Shown one piece after another: positions 48,801 to 56,416 of a DNA stretch of 64,000 bases. The first letter of the stretch is position 1. Every line of letters begins with the position of its first letter. The stretch comes from Haliclystus octoradiatus (lineage: Eukaryota > Cnidaria > Staurozoa > Stauromedusae > Haliclystidae), in contig OU744454.1 in the NCBI GenBank assembly GCA_916610825.1, positions 4,053,821-4,117,820 of the forward strand, in the 5' to 3' direction. The notes beneath the pieces are model-generated. The model had not been told where the DNA came from, searched no databases, and saw only the letters and a program-made list of their open reading frames with translations. A program made the position numbers and the translations under genes.

Positions 48801-50070
48801 TCTTTTCACTGGTCTCTCGACGAACTCTAAACGCAAGTCGCTGACAAGACTTAAACCACTCTTTTATATACAGTATAAACAATCACCGCTGACCTGCGAT
48901 CCCGCAGTCAACACATTAACGTCACATGATCACCTAAACAACTGGAGTATACAGGCGCATATGCACAAGGGTGACCAACATGTGATAAAATTGACTTCTA
49001 CACCAATAGTTGAACTCGCTTAACATCTTCCATGATTTCGGCATTTAATTGTGTCATAACAAATCTCATAATCTAATGTAGTTATTATGAACAACCATAC
49101 GCGTGAAATTGCCTGGCTGTGATTGTTCATGAAAATTTAATTGACTGTATAAACTGTTCATGAACATTGAAACTTCATGAAAAATTGGGCAACTTCATGC
49201 TTATGAACTCACTATCTTTTCCACAGGGTAAATATCATTTTAAGGGTCCCCTGTATGCCATGGCAATAACGTATTCACACACTCAATTTTTGAAAATTTA
49301 CCCCAAAAATCAGTTAATTTCACACATCCCCTGTGGAAAAAGTTCAGGAGTTCATGAACAGTTCATGAACCAGTTTATGAACCTTCACAGATAATTAATG
49401 AACAGTTCATGAACAGTTCATGAAAATTTGGGGCCATTTAACGAACTGTTCATGAACTCCTGGAGTGTTTTTCACAGGGGATTAAACCAACAGAGCTTGA
49501 AATTGATTCAATTTAGGAAAAGTTTGAACGACAAACAATGAGTTTGCAAGTATTAAAAGTTTTTTATGATCAAAAATATGTAAACAGGATTAATTTTTTG
49601 GAATTGAGGTATCGGGGTTGACCACCCAGACAATTTTGTTTGAATTCTAATGTCCCAAATAACGAATTTCGTTATGATTTTAACACAAATTATGCTGCGA
49701 AACATTTCCAATATTTTTGGTTTTGTATAACGCAGAACCTATCGATCAAACAATAACGCAGTTAAGAAGGCCTTTTCACAATTTCACAGACAAAAGATAG
49801 GCCAATAATGCGTTACGTATAAATATGGGGGCCCTTTTTTATCTTTAATTGACTGACTCTGGCTCTTCTTTGTTTTTCAAGGGAAGTGAATTTCAGGGGG
49901 CAAGACAGGCTGACATCCAAGAGCGTCAACGTCTTGCAGAATTACTACAACTTCAATCAGAAGAAGTTGATCGTTTGAAAGATGAAATCCGTCTTTTAAG
50001 TCGTAAAGGCGGACATATAATGCCACCAGTTCATGGTAATAGTCAATTGACGACATCAGCTAATAATTAA
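15945..50070 (+). CDS. CFAP44: Cilia- and flagella-associated protein 44 (WD40 and coiled-coil), complete, 36 exons, ~2249 aa
   Basis: Exons: 15945-17421, 17916-18015, 18676-18838, 19467-19786, 20333-20421, 20947-21137, 21517-21600, 21831-21905, 22946-22993, 24099-24198, 24460-24554, 26263-26466, 27345-27455, 28610-28765, 29373-29603, 30365-30498, 32176-32446, 33378-33433, 33944-34106, 36471-36527, 37246-37319, 37580-37931, 38491-38679, 39041-39115, 39948-40057, 40666-40786, 41815-42032, 42969-43097, 43599-43713, 44063-44380, 44469-44645, 45363-45559, 46400-46457, 46821-46988, 47789-47923, 49882-50070. The lengths sum to 6750 nt, an exact multiple of three. CFAP44 works with CFAP43 in the tether/tether-head complex of axonemal inner dynein arm f; human mutations cause malformed sperm flagella. 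Diagnostic blocks are [28 protein letters not shown]-like [22 protein letters not shown] and RKGGHIMPP near the end. Layout: acidic low-complexity head (residues 1-490), WD40 repeats (about 540-1290), then coiled coils to the C-terminus with an acidic stretch in exon 30. The start is the first ATG in the open frame (MSDDESK). Confidence 0.95.
17455..17635. mobile_element. AAACCTGTTATAACGG-family MITE, rearranged copy
   Basis: A right-half fragment in inverted order (AGACCTGTATATAGCAATC... to about 17520) is followed by a left half GTCAAATCTGTTATAAC... ending GGTTTGACTG. It lies in CFAP44 intron 1. Confidence 0.6.
18040..18265 (+). mobile_element. tRNA-like SINE of a second type
   Basis: Contains TGTAGCTCAGTGAC (A box) and GGGTTCGATTCCTTG (B box) about 40 bp apart, then a non-tRNA body and an ATT-rich tail. 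The acceptor stem does not pair in tRNA register, so this is a tRNA-derived retroposon rather than a tRNA gene. Confidence 0.55.
19008..19235 (+). mobile_element. GTTCATGAAC foldback fragment followed by a decayed SINE head
   Basis: CCCCTGCGAAAAACAATTCAAG begins the foldback. After about 19093, GGCTCAGATGGCAAAG... and GGCTCAAATCTCC are a degraded tRNA-type head like that at 9105. Confidence 0.45.
22375..22555. mobile_element. GTTCATGAAC foldback element, diverged copy
   Basis: Several GTTCATGAACAGTTCATGAAC blocks with mirrored ends; termini decayed. In CFAP44 intron 8. A smaller fragment is at about 21656-21735. Confidence 0.55.
23046..23515. repeat. Tandemly duplicated GTTCATGAAC foldback elements
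   Basis: Three foldback modules are joined by two copies of an about 100-bp spacer (GCCGGAGTAGTTATGCATTAG... to ...GCAATCCCCTGCGC) starting near 23160 and 23334, so the period is about 175 bp. The spacer copies differ at only a few positions, which indicates a recent duplication. Confidence 0.75.
23602..23883. mobile_element. CAGTGTAACCCGCTT-family MITE split by a GTTCATGAAC foldback
   Basis: The outer element aligns with the copy at 39685-39869 (AATTCAGGTCAGTGAAATTCC..., TTTTCTGGTCAAATCC..., GGTAATTTTGATGCACACTTG). The foldback at about 23680-23792 interrupts it between GAAACCCTAACAA and TTTTCTGGTC. Confidence 0.75.
25810..26184 (-). mobile_element. tRNA-derived SINE, second full-length copy, reverse orientation
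   Basis: Read on the - strand it starts GATTAGCTCAGTTGGCAGAGC, has GTGGTTCAAATCC, then the AAATGAGTGCCATC tail region, and ends with GACACCGTCCACATTAC. It closely matches the copy at 9105. It sits in CFAP44 intron 11. Confidence 0.8.
26841..27017. mobile_element. AAACCTGTTATAACGG-family MITE
   Basis: GAGTCAAACCTGTTATACC at the left and CATGTTTCACTG at the right; internal AAAGTAGTATTTTCTATT as in other copies. A SINE body fragment follows at about 27050-27220. Confidence 0.75.
27811..28040. mobile_element. Foldback MITE, GTCAAAGACTA family, copy 3 (best-preserved hairpin)
   Basis: ATAATAAAAGGAGTCAAAGA...ATCATCAGACAAATAAAAC faces the matching reverse strand ending TCTTTGACTCCTTTTATTAT. The arms are about 85 bp and almost perfect. 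GCTCTGTCAAATGA...GCTATTAGATA follows, as in copies 1 and 2 in reverse. Confidence 0.8.
28910..29025. mobile_element. GTTCATGAAC foldback element
   Basis: Starts CCCCTGCGAAAAACCGTTCAG and ends CTTTTGCAGGGG; inner AATGGCCCCAA. In CFAP44 intron 14. Confidence 0.75.
29770..30105. repeat. TGTATGAACGT tandem array
   Basis: About thirty units of 10 to 11 bp (GTTGTATGAAC and variants), with a second-order period of about 98 bp marked by GTTGTATGGACTCTG and AACGTTTTA. It is followed by GAAAATAGCTTATTTAACGTT, the inner part of the GTTCATGAAC foldback, from which the array probably derived. Confidence 0.75.
30537..30713. mobile_element. AAACCTGTTATAACGG-family MITE, well preserved
   Basis: CAGTCAAACCTGTTACAACGG at the left and TATACAGGTTTCACTG at the right. 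Full length and close to the family consensus. Directly downstream of CFAP44 exon 16. Confidence 0.85.
30751..31599. mobile_element. Large (~850 bp) foldback element
   Basis: The left half (AGGAAGGTTTAAATTTACTAC..., CTGTACTGACCTCCTCGTTA..., GCGCAAAACATGAACC) is mirrored by the right half (GGTTCATGTTTCGCGCC..., AACGAGGAGGTCAGTACAGG..., AAATCTAAACCTCC). The centre near 31160 contains its own palindrome around ACCGGTACCAATACTATGG. No coding capacity. A solo arm is at 58741-58866 in an APC intron. Confidence 0.8.
32467..32570. mobile_element. GTTCATGAAC foldback element, truncated
   Basis: CCCCTGCGAAAAACAGTTCAGG is the consensus left end; the right end is lost after CTGAACTGTTCATGA. Confidence 0.7.
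33456..33737. mobile_element. hAT-like MITE with long inverted ends
   Basis: CAGAGCCATCTATTTACAAG at the left is mirrored by CTTGTAAATAGATGGCTCTG at the right. Flanks ATCCTACA and ATCGTACA form an 8-bp duplication with one mismatch. It starts 22 bp after the exon ending at 33433. Confidence 0.75.
34380..36398. repeat. Higher-order GTTCATGAAC tandem array (2 kb) in a CFAP44 intron
   Basis: Three subunits recur: A (61 bp, with AGTCACACAAAGAG), B (47 bp, with AGTTACAAAGAGTTCTTG) and C (59 bp, with AGTCCTAAAGAG). Mostly they form A-B-C trimers of 167 bp; A-C dimers of about 120 bp occur at the start and again near 35293. I count 13 A subunits. Rare variants (CTTGTCTGG at 34549 and 35335; GGTTCGTGAGC at 34924 and 35712) repeat about 788 bp apart, showing a block duplication. 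It ends in TTTTTTCGCAGGGG, the terminus of the foldback family. Confidence 0.9.
36776..36930. mobile_element. GTTCATGAAC foldback element
   Basis: CCCCCTGCAAAAAACAATCCAGG left end with inner TTGAATGGCTCCAA; right end decayed near 36930. Confidence 0.65.
37340..37537. mobile_element. GTTCATGAAC foldback element, right end preserved
   Basis: Right end CTCCTGAACTATTTTTCGCAG followed by GGGTAG; the left part keeps TTAAATGGAACCAAATTTTC. A 63-residue open frame across it is fortuitous. Confidence 0.55.
39685..39869. mobile_element. TA-flanked MITE (CAGTGTAACCCGCTT family), intact copy
   Basis: CAGTGTAACCCACTTAAGTG and CACTTAAGCGGGTTACACTG at the two ends with TA flanks. It serves as the empty-site reference for the interrupted copy at 23602. 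Confidence 0.85.
40315..40473. mobile_element. GTTCATGAAC foldback element
   Basis: CCCCTGCAGAAAAGAATACATG at the left and CTGTACTGTTTTCTCAGGGG at the right; inner ACGTGGGCCATTTAAAG. Confidence 0.7.
41372..41494. mobile_element. GTTCATGAAC foldback element
   Basis: GGAAAACAGTTCAGGAAGG at the left, AATTGTTTTTCGCCGGGG at the right, inner TATATGGCCCCAATTTTC. Confidence 0.65.
42177..42353. mobile_element. AAACCTGTTATAACGG-family MITE
   Basis: Full length with TA at both borders; CAGTGAAACCTTGTTATAAAGG left and TACAAGTTTCACTG right. Confidence 0.8.
43845..43970 (-). mobile_element. Third SINE type (GATGCCCTTCCTGACG module), fragment
   Basis: Contains AGATGCCCTTCCTGACGTC and, on the - strand, a tRNA-like head. 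Related pieces are at 6357-6452, 45155-45280 and the better copy 61683-61862. Confidence 0.55.
44063..44380 (+). other. CFAP44: CFAP44 exon 30: basic coiled coil followed by an Asp/Glu/Ser tract
   Basis: The exon begins with a helical stretch ([17 protein letters not shown]), passes through a basic segment, and then has about 40 residues made almost only of D, E, S and G before CPPGCDQ. It is in frame with the exons on both sides. An acidic break inside the C-terminal coiled coil is consistent with the family. The D/E/S tract is encoded by GAT/GAC/AGT codons rather than one simple triplet, so it does not look like a recent repeat expansion. Confidence 0.7.
45768..46096 (-). mobile_element. 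tRNA-derived SINE (type of 9105), truncated at the tRNA head
   Basis: On the - strand the B box region GTGGTTCAAATCC and the body with ATGAGTATTATCTAAGG are kept, but the A box is lost. A GTTCATGAAC foldback fragment follows at about 46140-46290. Confidence 0.7.
46488..46680. mobile_element. GTTCATGAAC foldback element
   Basis: CTGCAAGAAACAGCTCAGAAG at the left and GAGCTGCTTTTTGCAGGGG at the right; inner GAATGGCCCCAAATTT. Confidence 0.7.
48053..48205. mobile_element. GTTCATGAAC foldback element, full length
   Basis: ACCCTGCGAAAACAGTTCAGAG at the left and CTCCTGAACTATTTTTCGCAGG at the right; inner TTAAATGACCCCAA. In the last CFAP44 intron. Confidence 0.75.
49326..49484. mobile_element. GTTCATGAAC foldback element, full length
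   Basis: CCCCTGTGGAAAAAGTTCAGG at the left and CCTGGAGTGTTTTTCACAGGGG at the right, near-perfect termini. Confidence 0.75.
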
Positions 50071-50994
50071 TCAGAAGTAAAATGTTTGTAAATAGATACA
50101 TTGTTGTAAACAAAATTGTTTGAGGAAACTAATAACTGAAATTTAGATGATGAAGGGTTATTATTTATTCAAATTAATCAACAACTAACAATATTAATGT
50201 TTTTTGACTCATGGTTACAAAGTATCCTTGAGTCTATTCTATGATGCTAATTATATCTTGCCATTTTGGATCGGATGCGAAATAGCGGGTATAAAGTTGT
50301 CTTTGAAATGATAATAGAGTAAAATTGCTCGACGCGAGCGTCGTGATGTTTGAAATTTGCTCAGTATGTAACCCCCAAAAATGAACAGAATCCAATGAAT
50401 TCTATGACGCATCCAAAATTACGCGTCAAAACTACATTGCGCATGCTTAGTATGGTAACTTTGTGCCATACAACCTTAATTATGAAAATCTATAAAGTAT
50501 TTTTCCAAACTTTTGCAATTTTTGGTGATATTTGCAAATTGCGGTCCTGATTTCTGGATAAAAATTGTACGGCGACTGTTAAATATGACGCGCGCGTCAT
50601 GACCTTTGACCCCTGTAATAATTTGCAGCCTGGAATCGACATCTGACCTTTAATCTTGATCATTATCATTTATGCATCGATGTGCTAGTATTGTGACAGT
50701 GAAAGACAGGACTACTACAATTCGTTGTAATGCTTGAACTTGTGTTATTTGCTAATAATTATCTTACTCATTATAAAGTATGTATATACAGCTTGAATGT
50801 TATTATTATTATGTTAATATTATTAATACAACATAAATTTATAAAATGAATTATTATGTACACGAGTCTATATGCTATATATTTTTCGCTTATTTTATTG
50901 TTATATTTACATTTTTAACTGCTATCTTTACCATCTATCTAAACTTCTTCTTATGAAAAAATTATAGCAGCAGTAAAATTTTAATTTATTTTCA

Positions 50995-52315
50995 TTAAAT
51001 ATCTTCATTGCTAAATGTAATTATTGTAGCATCATCCTGTGTGCGTTGATGGACTTCGTCTGTCTCAGTAATCAGCGCATTCGCTTTATTTTGAGTTTGA
51101 GGCGAGTTTGGTTGAGGTTGTTTGTGAAGTCCCTGAAAAGCAGAAAAAAAAATCAAAATTAAATAACAGAAAATCTACTGTAGTAATAGGTTATTTCAAG
51201 CGATTAAGACCTGAAATTCTTTATAAATATGTTCATAATCATAAATTGCATATGTTCACTTGTAAAAATATCTTACGTAAAGTTCAAAAGCCGTGTGCGA
51301 TGTTTTTTCCTCACTGTCCCTGTCGAGCGTGAGATGCTATTTTATATATAATCGGATTTCAGTTCACAAATCACAAGATATTTGTAACATTGGCAAGAAA
51401 TATTATCCACAAGGTGACTGTGACTGTGCCAAAAGGAGAAAGAATTGCATACTACAGTAATATTAAAGAATATAAAAGCCAAATCGTAAATTAATATCAG
51501 CATGAAATTGCAAAAATAATTATTAATCAGAGCTAGAAGTTTCACTTCGAAGTTTCAATTTCACCTTAATTTTGAATTTTAAATGACAAAATTGTTTTCC
51601 CATCGTGCTCACCAGCGTATATCCAACACATCAGAATTCTAAACAAGTGAAATAATCATAAACTGGTGAAATTGGAATATTTTGAATAATTTGATATGGT
51701 TTCGATGCATTATATTTCTCACCTTCTGGCGCAAATCTTACGCCTCGCAAATTTCAGAATTTGGCAAACGGCATTCTTTTCGAATAGAAGTTTAGCAGAA
51801 GTAGCAATTAGCCAAGTAGGTTTACTAAAAAATAAAACATGCAATAGGTATAGTATAAAAATCAGGATTAATATTCAAGCAAGACAACGACAAATTAAAA
51901 GAAGCATTTCCGACAATTAATGATATATAAACTTACCGTTTCGATTCATATTTAATGGGGAACGTAAAATGCTGACAGCCTGAAAAGTGATTTAATGCTA
52001 GAGAAATTAGTGATTTGAATCTCAACACCATTATAAGTAAAAGTAATGACATAAAATGAAACCGTTATTGAAAGAATGAAAGAGAATCTGAAAATACCTC
52101 GTCAAGAAAATACCCTAAATTTTGCGGTCTTCTAGTTCATACCCCTAAAATTAATTAATTTGAAACAGTGGGAGTATATAAATTATTACTAATGTAAATA
52201 CAAATACCTTGATTAAAAATATAAAGACCTTAGCTTTTCCATGCTCCAAAATCCTTTCAAAACTCCACAGTAAGCTTGAGACCGTATAATTGCGACCGTT
52301 ATCCTTTACTGCTTT
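50995..52315 (-). CDS. Possible small multi-exon gene of unknown function (six candidate exons, 5' end not found)
   Basis: Reading the - strand, six open segments with GT-AG borders chain in one frame: 52315-52208, 51971-51937, 51824-51723, 51638-51613, 51451-51375, 51132-50995 (stop TAA). Together they encode about 160 residues. The first three give KAVKDNGRNYTVSSLLWSF..., then HFTFPIKYESKRKPTWLI, then KLLFEKNAVCQILKFA. The last exon gives a polar tail ending DDATIITFSNEDI. I do not recognise the protein and found no start codon. Two junctions are my choice among alternatives: exon 51971 uses the second of two AGs eight bases apart, and the exon ending at 51375 has a weak donor. The sequence lies between the 3' ends of CFAP44 and APC. 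It may be a real gene, a decayed gene, or a chance chain in AT-rich DNA. Confidence 0.35.
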
Positions 52316-52757
52316 CTGAAAATGAGAACTAATTTCTAATTTCTAGCAAAATAGTTTAAAACTCCCCCCTATGAAGTCTTATACTCCTTTGGGACTTCAG
52401 ACAAAGACACATCTGCAATTGACATTAATGAAGAACATTTAAAATGAAATTTACTCAAGTCAGTTTCTTACGACTCCCTTGAGAGACGGCAAGCTTTAAT
52501 TAAGTAAGTATAGTACCTATAAATAATAAATTTCAAATCTTTGTTTAATGAATCTCGTTCTCGTAGATAATATTATTTCGTGACTACAGAAATTCGTACA
52601 CTAAAAAATGACAAATTAACTTCACCGCAAGTAAATCATATCACATGGAAATTTCATGGCATGGGTGGGGCCAGTCGACTAAAATTGACAAAAATGTAAT
52701 TTCCAAACTTTGATAACCCGAAAATGCAAAAATATTGTCAGTACAGTATAGCGACTG

Positions 52758-52912
52758 CAGTCAAACCTGTCACCTCTATACATCGACCACCTGTCTAAAG
52801 TGGTCACTTTTGGTATCACTGAAATAATATGTTCTATTAAAGCAACCCTTTATATATAGCCTAGACCCTGAATCAACCCTACTTGTCATAGCTGGCTGTC
52901 AGGATTCACTGT
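52758..52912. mobile_element. AAACCTGTTATAACGG-family MITE, diverged
   Basis: CAGTCAAACCTGTCACCTC left and CAGGATTCACTG right, with internal decay. Between the candidate small gene and the TAA microsatellite. Confidence 0.6.
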
Positions 52913-53028
52913 AGTGTTTTCTTTTTAATTTTTTTTAAGAAAATTCTTAGCTTATCAACAGTTCATAGAAAGCTCATGAATGTTGAATGAAAACCTAATG
53001 ATCAATTACTGTTCATAAAGATAGCCTT

Positions 53029-53347
<319 letters not shown>

Positions 53348-53978
53348 GCATTTATATTGTGGGTTGTATACAGAGTTGATTTAATTGAATATTATTGTTT
53401 CCGTATGTTACTGGAGCGGCCCGTATAGACAGATGATCATTATATTTATGTGATATATAGATTTGCCTGTGTCTATCTTATATGTCATTGAAAATAAGAT
53501 AAAGTATAGTTTGTGTATATAATATTGATAACAACTGTTACTACAATATGATATTCAGAGCAGACATTTCTATATCTTTATATATAATAGAAAATGTTTC
53601 AATTTATTTAGTATTATAATATTCTTTTCTGTACAAATATAAGCTACGAATGCAAAATGAGTAAATGTTAAATAAACTATCAATATTTATCTATTAATAA
53701 TAACATAACATGAAGTATGTTATAATCTATATATAGACCATCATATTAGCTACTGTATCTTGATAACATTTAAGTGTTAAAAACAGAAGAATTGAAACCA
53801 TTACATCTCTGAGCCAACTTTCATAGTTCATGAATACGTCAAACTTTTATAAACGACATCAATAATAGTAGCATTCAGTTCAATGTTTGCATAAACCATT
53901 GTAAGATGTAATCATAGATTTGTTAACGTTGTCAAGCGGTCATAATTTGATATCAACATTAAGTGACACTATAATTTA

Positions 53979-56416
53979 TTACAATGATGTGACAACTACG
54001 CTTTTCTTATTCAAATCCTCAGCGTCAGTATTTTCATTTTTTTTACTTTTCACATTAATCTTTTTAAAGATTTTCATTGATGAATTTTGTTTCAAATTTG
54101 AACGTAATGGTTTTTTCGATGATTCATTTTCACTAAATTCAGCATTACTATCGCTAATCATTTCAATATGATCAGTAGATACTGATGTTTTATTCAATTC
54201 TTTTGTAGCTTTTGCATTACTTTTCTTACCAAAAGGAAACCGTCTACCTTTAAAAACACCAGATTTTTTTCCTTTCTCGTTAGATTTATGAGCAGCGACA
54301 ACAGCTGACGATGACGATAATATAGGTGGATATTCTTTACAATCATTATTATCTAACGGTTGTGATACTTCGTTAAGATTAGATGCGCAGGATGATACGA
54401 TAGCATCGTTTGATCGTCTTTGTATAGCTTGCCTTATATCTTGACGAGTTTCTTCTGCTGTTACTTTAGGCGGCGTAAAACATGGTATAACTGATGTAGT
54501 AATTGTTTTATCTGTTGTATTTTGAACATGTGACGATCGAGTAACTGAATCACGAGCTAATGATAATACACCATCATGATATACAATATTATCCATACGA
54601 GGCGTTTGAAAATTCTTCGGTTTGATAGTACGAGCAATTGTTTTTTTTTGTGGTGCTTTTTTAATTGGCATAGAAGCCCTTACACCTTGATTGTATAATT
54701 CAGAATCAGTTTCAGCGTGTGCAGGAACCGGTGCAAAGTCTAAATCAGCTGGATTAAAATCTTGAAAACTGTCTGATACAGATCGACGATGCTTAAATAA
54801 ACCATGATTCTTTGGACCATGTCGACGGATTTGTTCCTTTGGTAGTGATTGTCTTCTACTGTTGTTTCGTGATGGTTGTCCAGTCGATGCAGCTAATGAA
54901 GAACTAGAACTAAGACTATCAGCTGGTTGCATTCTAGGGAGCGCAGGTTGGTATTTTATCTCTGCAGGAGCCATTGGACGCCAAAACTTATCTTGTTTAC
55001 CAAGTTCTGTAACAAGAGGGACACTACCCCCATAATGATTACTAACACCATGCGAAGGTATACTTGACTTATTTTGATGGTGCACCTTGCGTGGATTCAC
55101 AGCATTATCAGTCTGACTAGTTGGTGCGACACCCATATATAAATGATTATATTGTTTTGATGAAGATTGCTGGGAATCGGATCTTTGTAAATTTGATTGA
55201 CGCGATGCATTAGCACCAACTAGGAAGGCGTTCATGCGATCATTGCCTCTTTGAACAGGTCCGTTGATACCACGTGATCGCTCACCAGGATTAATCTGTA
55301 ATGAATTACTACTTGTTGTTGCTTGACGTCGTTTGTATGAAAGCAATGATTCTGTATCTGTCCCACTGCTGCCAGGTTTCACACGTAATAGATTACGAAG
55401 CGCTGATGCAGAACTTGAAGATATTAGTTTATGCTTTGAATTCACTAACGTCTTCAGTACTGAAACAGCTCCTAACTCCCATAGCACTTCTTGATCTTTG
55501 GCAGAATGAGCTGATAAGTTCCATAGCACACCACAAGCATTAGATACAATACGAGTACTTGGTGAACGAAGATGTGATATAAGTGTTTGTAAACATCCTT
55601 GGCTACGTAATATATCACGATAATCAGCTCGTTTTGATATCAATGATGAGACATTACGTAAGATCCCACCGGCACTTTCAGCAACAGCTAATGTACCTGT
55701 CTGTGAACGATAGCTTAATGCATAGCATAGATATTCAAGAGAACCAGGCGTTGAACATACTTGACTTTTATTCCCTTGACTATGAGCAGATAAATTCCAT
55801 ACAGCACATAAAGTATTACGAATAGCCGCCTCTGAAGTCAGCTGTTGAACAGACTCCATTAAAGCACGTACGCTATTAACTTCCATTAAACGTTCTTTAC
55901 AATAATCATCAACCTTCCATGATATATTCCGCAAAATATTGGCAGCAAATTGTACTAGCTCTTGTTCGTCTGTATATTGTAACTGCATAACAATGGCAAT
56001 CAGACTACTTTTCATTGAACATAATGATACTTTATTTTGGTTATCGCTAAGCGTTAACTCAATCAATGCCATACTAGCTGATTTACGTAATGCCACACTG
56101 TATTTATCAAGGCAACGACCATTAGCTTTTCCATCAACAGCTAGTAACTCGCATAATGCTTGCAAACCACCTAGTTCACATATAGTTGTTTTATGTTCTT
56201 TTTCAACAGTCATTTTCATTAAAGCTAGTACAGCACTAGCTGGACCATTTTGACGTAACGGAGGTGCACCACGACGAGGACGATAGTTTTCAGCACCGCC
56301 AATTAAGACTGCTTCACAATGAGCACGTACCACCTGAAGTAGACGTAAAATGCGAGATTCTCGACGTGATCGACGATCAGTAGCACTGGTGATGATAATG
56401 TTTTCGAGTGCTTCCT
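53979..56416 (-). other. APC: APC armadillo exon and complete short C-terminal tail
   Basis: One 2438-nt exon carries most of the armadillo domain (from EEALENIII to about SALRNLLRVKPG, near residue 390 of the exon) and the whole C-terminal region to the TAA at 53981-53979. The tail includes basic clusters (RRQSLPKEQIRRHG, FKGRRFPFGKKS), two SxIP motifs (KSSIPSHG and TSVIPCF) and the terminal VVTSL. Having most of the armadillo domain plus the tail in one large exon resembles the large last exon of vertebrate APC. A minus-strand AATAAA at 53608-53603 is a plausible polyadenylation signal. Confidence 0.85.

Noticed and set aside
51108..51332. 74-residue + strand open frame
   Set aside because: It overlaps the candidate - strand exon and has no homology, splice context or composition suggesting a gene.
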